From the NCBI GenBank assembly GCA_002402755.1, contig DHGK01000282.1, positions 1 to 5,468 on the forward strand: a stretch of 5,468 bases of DNA. The letters run 5' to 3'. This document shows, piece after piece, positions 4,135-5,468 of the stretch (position 1 is the first letter of the stretch; each line of letters starts with the position of its first letter). Under the pieces are notes generated by a model. The model saw nothing but the letters and a program-made list of their open reading frames with translations, had not been told where the DNA came from and made no database searches. Made by a program: the position numbers and the translations under genes. The DNA comes from Planctomycetes bacterium UBA4800. Its GTDB lineage: Bacteria; Planctomycetota; UBA8108; UBA8890; UBA8898.

Positions 4135-5468
4135 ATGCGATTCCTCATTGCCGCTCTCGTCGTTCTCGTTCCGGCGAAGCCTCTCCGCGCCGGGGAGCTC
4201 GTTGTCGCCGGCCCCGATCGCACGGTAAAGCTTCGCCTGGCGATCGATCCCGGCGGCCATCTCACGTACGCGGTCACGTGGAACGGCCGCGCGCGGCTCG
4301 AGCCGGCCGGTGCCGGGATCATCGTCGGCGGTCGGGACCTCGGCGCCGGCGTGGAGCTCGGCGCGCCGGCGACCCGCAGCATCGCCGAGACCTTCGCCTG
4401 GCGGGGAAACAAGACGCGCGCCTCGAACCGCTGCGAAGTCGCCGAGGTGCCCGTGCGCAGCCGCTCCGGGGGCTCCGCGTGGACGCTCGAGGCCCGCGTC
4501 TTCGATGACGGCGCGGCCTTCCGCTATCGGGTGCCCGGCGCGGGATCGCGCGTGGTTGCGGGAGAATCCACTGCCTGGCAGTTGCCCGCGCAGGCGACCG
4601 TCTGGATCCAGACCGACACGGACGACTACGAGGGCGTCTATCACAGCCGCCCGGCCGATGCCGTCCCGCTCGTCGAGGTTGCGGGCGGAAAGCAGCGGCC
4701 CGTCCACATCGGCCCGCCGATGACCGTCGTGTACGCGGACGGGACGTTCGGTCTCGTCAGCGAAGCCGCGCTCGTCAACTACAGCGGCCTCACGCTGCGG
4801 CCGGCCGGGGGCGCGCGATTCGCCGCGGCGTTCGAGGACGATCCGCAAGGCTGGACGCAGGAAGGGCCGATCGTGTCTCCGTGGCGGGTGATCGTGTTGG
4901 CCCGCGATCTGGACGGTCTGGTGGGGAGCGATGTGATCGCCGCGCTGAACGAGCCTCCCGATCCCGCGCTCTTTCCCGACGGTCCCGGCGCCGCATGGCT
5001 GCGGCCCGGCAAGGCGCCGTGCACCTGGATGGTGTTCGGCAACGATGGCGCCCAGTGGAATCGGCAGAAGTGGTTCGTGGATGTCGCCGCCGCGACGGGT
5101 TGCGAGTACCTCCTCGTCGACGCCGGGTGGCGGTCCGAGCGCTGGGGCTGGTTGAAGGACGGCGGCGATCTCTGGGCGCGGGCCGCCGAGCTCTGCCGCT
5201 ACGCCGCGGAGCGCAACGTCGGCATCGTGCTCTGGCATGCATTCCCCGAGGGTCGCGATGACGGCCCCGGTCTGACGAAGACGGAAGCGCGGGAGGAGCT
5301 CTTCCGGCGCTGCGCCGAAGCGGGCGTCAAGGGCGTCAAGATCGACTTCTTCAACTCGGAGAGCAAGGCCGTCATCGACGCCTACGAGGACCTCGCCCGG
5401 CGGGCGGCGCGGCACCGGCTCATGATCAACTTCCACGGCGCCAACAAGCCCACCGGCGAGGCCCGGAC
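4135..5468 (+). CDS. GH97 family glycoside hydrolase (alpha-galactosidase/alpha-glucosidase), 3' end missing
   Basis: The frame is open from ATG 4135 to the right edge, 444 complete codons of a family usually about 620-740 long, so the C-terminus is outside. Residues 1-20 form a signal peptide (MRFLIAALVVLVPAKPLRAG). The N-terminal beta-sandwich spans about 21-260 and contains DDYEGVYHSR, whose E166 is a likely calcium ligand by analogy with SusB, and SPWRVIVLARDLDGLVGSD, a strong GH97 signature. The barrel begins near WLRPGKAP with DAGW at 329-332, GVKGVKIDFFNSE with D404, and LMINFHGANKPTG (H434, KPTG 438-441). Family knowledge: inverting SusB-type members have glycine where retaining members have an aspartate nucleophile, so D404 in KIDF suggests the retaining type, known for alpha-galactosidase activity. 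The glutamates that complete the site lie beyond the window. The start is supported by the signal peptide and by the promoter placed directly before it. It diverges from hicA, 239 nt away. Confidence 0.92.
   Translation, partial: MRFLIAALVVLVPAKPLRAGELVVAGPDRTVKLRLAIDPGGHLTYAVTWNGRARLEPAGAGIIVGGRDLGAGVELGAPATRSIAETFAWRGNKTRASNRCEVAEVPVRSRSGGSAWTLEARVFDDGAAFRYRVPGAGSRVVAGESTAWQLPAQATVWIQTDTDDYEGVYHSRPADAVPLVEVAGGKQRPVHIGPPMTVVYADGTFGLVSEAALVNYSGLTLRPAGGARFAAAFEDDPQGWTQEGPIVSPWRVIVLARDLDGLVGSDVIAALNEPPDPALFPDGPGAAWLRPGKAPCTWMVFGNDGAQWNRQKWFVDVAAATGCEYLLVDAGWRSERWGWLKDGGDLWARAAELCRYAAERNVGIVLWHAFPEGRDDGPGLTKTEAREELFRRCAEAGVKGVKIDFFNSESKAVIDAYEDLARRAARHRLMINFHGANKPTGEAR

Noticed and set aside
3904..5436. 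A 510-codon minus-strand frame opposite the GH97 gene
   Set aside because: No recognisable motif; it is antisense to a clear GH97 protein and runs through the divergent promoter region and into the hicA start region.
1..5468. CRISPR arrays, tRNA or rRNA genes, insertion-sequence ends and long direct repeats
   Set aside because: Reading through the window showed no regularly spaced repeats, no cloverleaf or CCA-type pattern, no transposase-like frame and no terminal inverted repeats flanking the hicAB region.

Overview
The window is GC-rich DNA (sampled 60-nt lines of the long genes reach about 75% G+C) holding three secreted carbohydrate-active proteins and one small toxin-antitoxin pair. 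High G+C, a LamG-like lectin domain fused to a GH32 hydrolase, a planctomycete-type secreted alpha/beta hydrolase and a GH97 enzyme together suggest a polysaccharide-degrading member of the Planctomycetota or a related PVC-group bacterium. This assignment rests on remembered family resemblance; no marker gene is present.

Layout. Positions 1-253 are a leader with candidate promoter elements on both strands. Positions 254-2419 (+) encode a secreted LamG-GH32 protein. After a 102-nt gap with no clear terminator, 2522-3340 (+) encodes a secreted serine alpha/beta hydrolase with its own strong Shine-Dalgarno, probably in the same transcript. Positions 3341-3488 are a GC-rich convergent intergenic gap with a hairpin and palindromes. 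Positions 3895-3489 (-) carry hicA then hicB, overlapping by ATGA, in DNA of visibly lower G+C (about 50-63% in sampled lines). Positions 3896-4134 are a divergent intergenic region. From 4135 (+) a GH97 glycosidase runs off the right edge after 444 codons.

How they may work together. GH32 enzymes act on beta-fructofuranosyl or related linkages, GH97 enzymes on alpha-glucosides or alpha-galactosides, and the alpha/beta hydrolase could remove ester groups from a glycan. An extracytoplasmic route for a decorated or mixed glycan is plausible, but the substrate cannot be read from sequence. HicAB is unrelated in function and looks like an inserted module.

The most notable signal is in front of the GH97 gene. 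A consensus -35 (TTGACA), a 17-nt spacer and a 5/6 -10 (TATAAG) place the predicted transcription start on or next to the A of the ATG, and there is no Shine-Dalgarno. This predicts a leaderless mRNA. A perfect 6-bp-arm inverted repeat abuts the -35 and is a candidate regulator site. I found no clearly undescribed biological system in the window.
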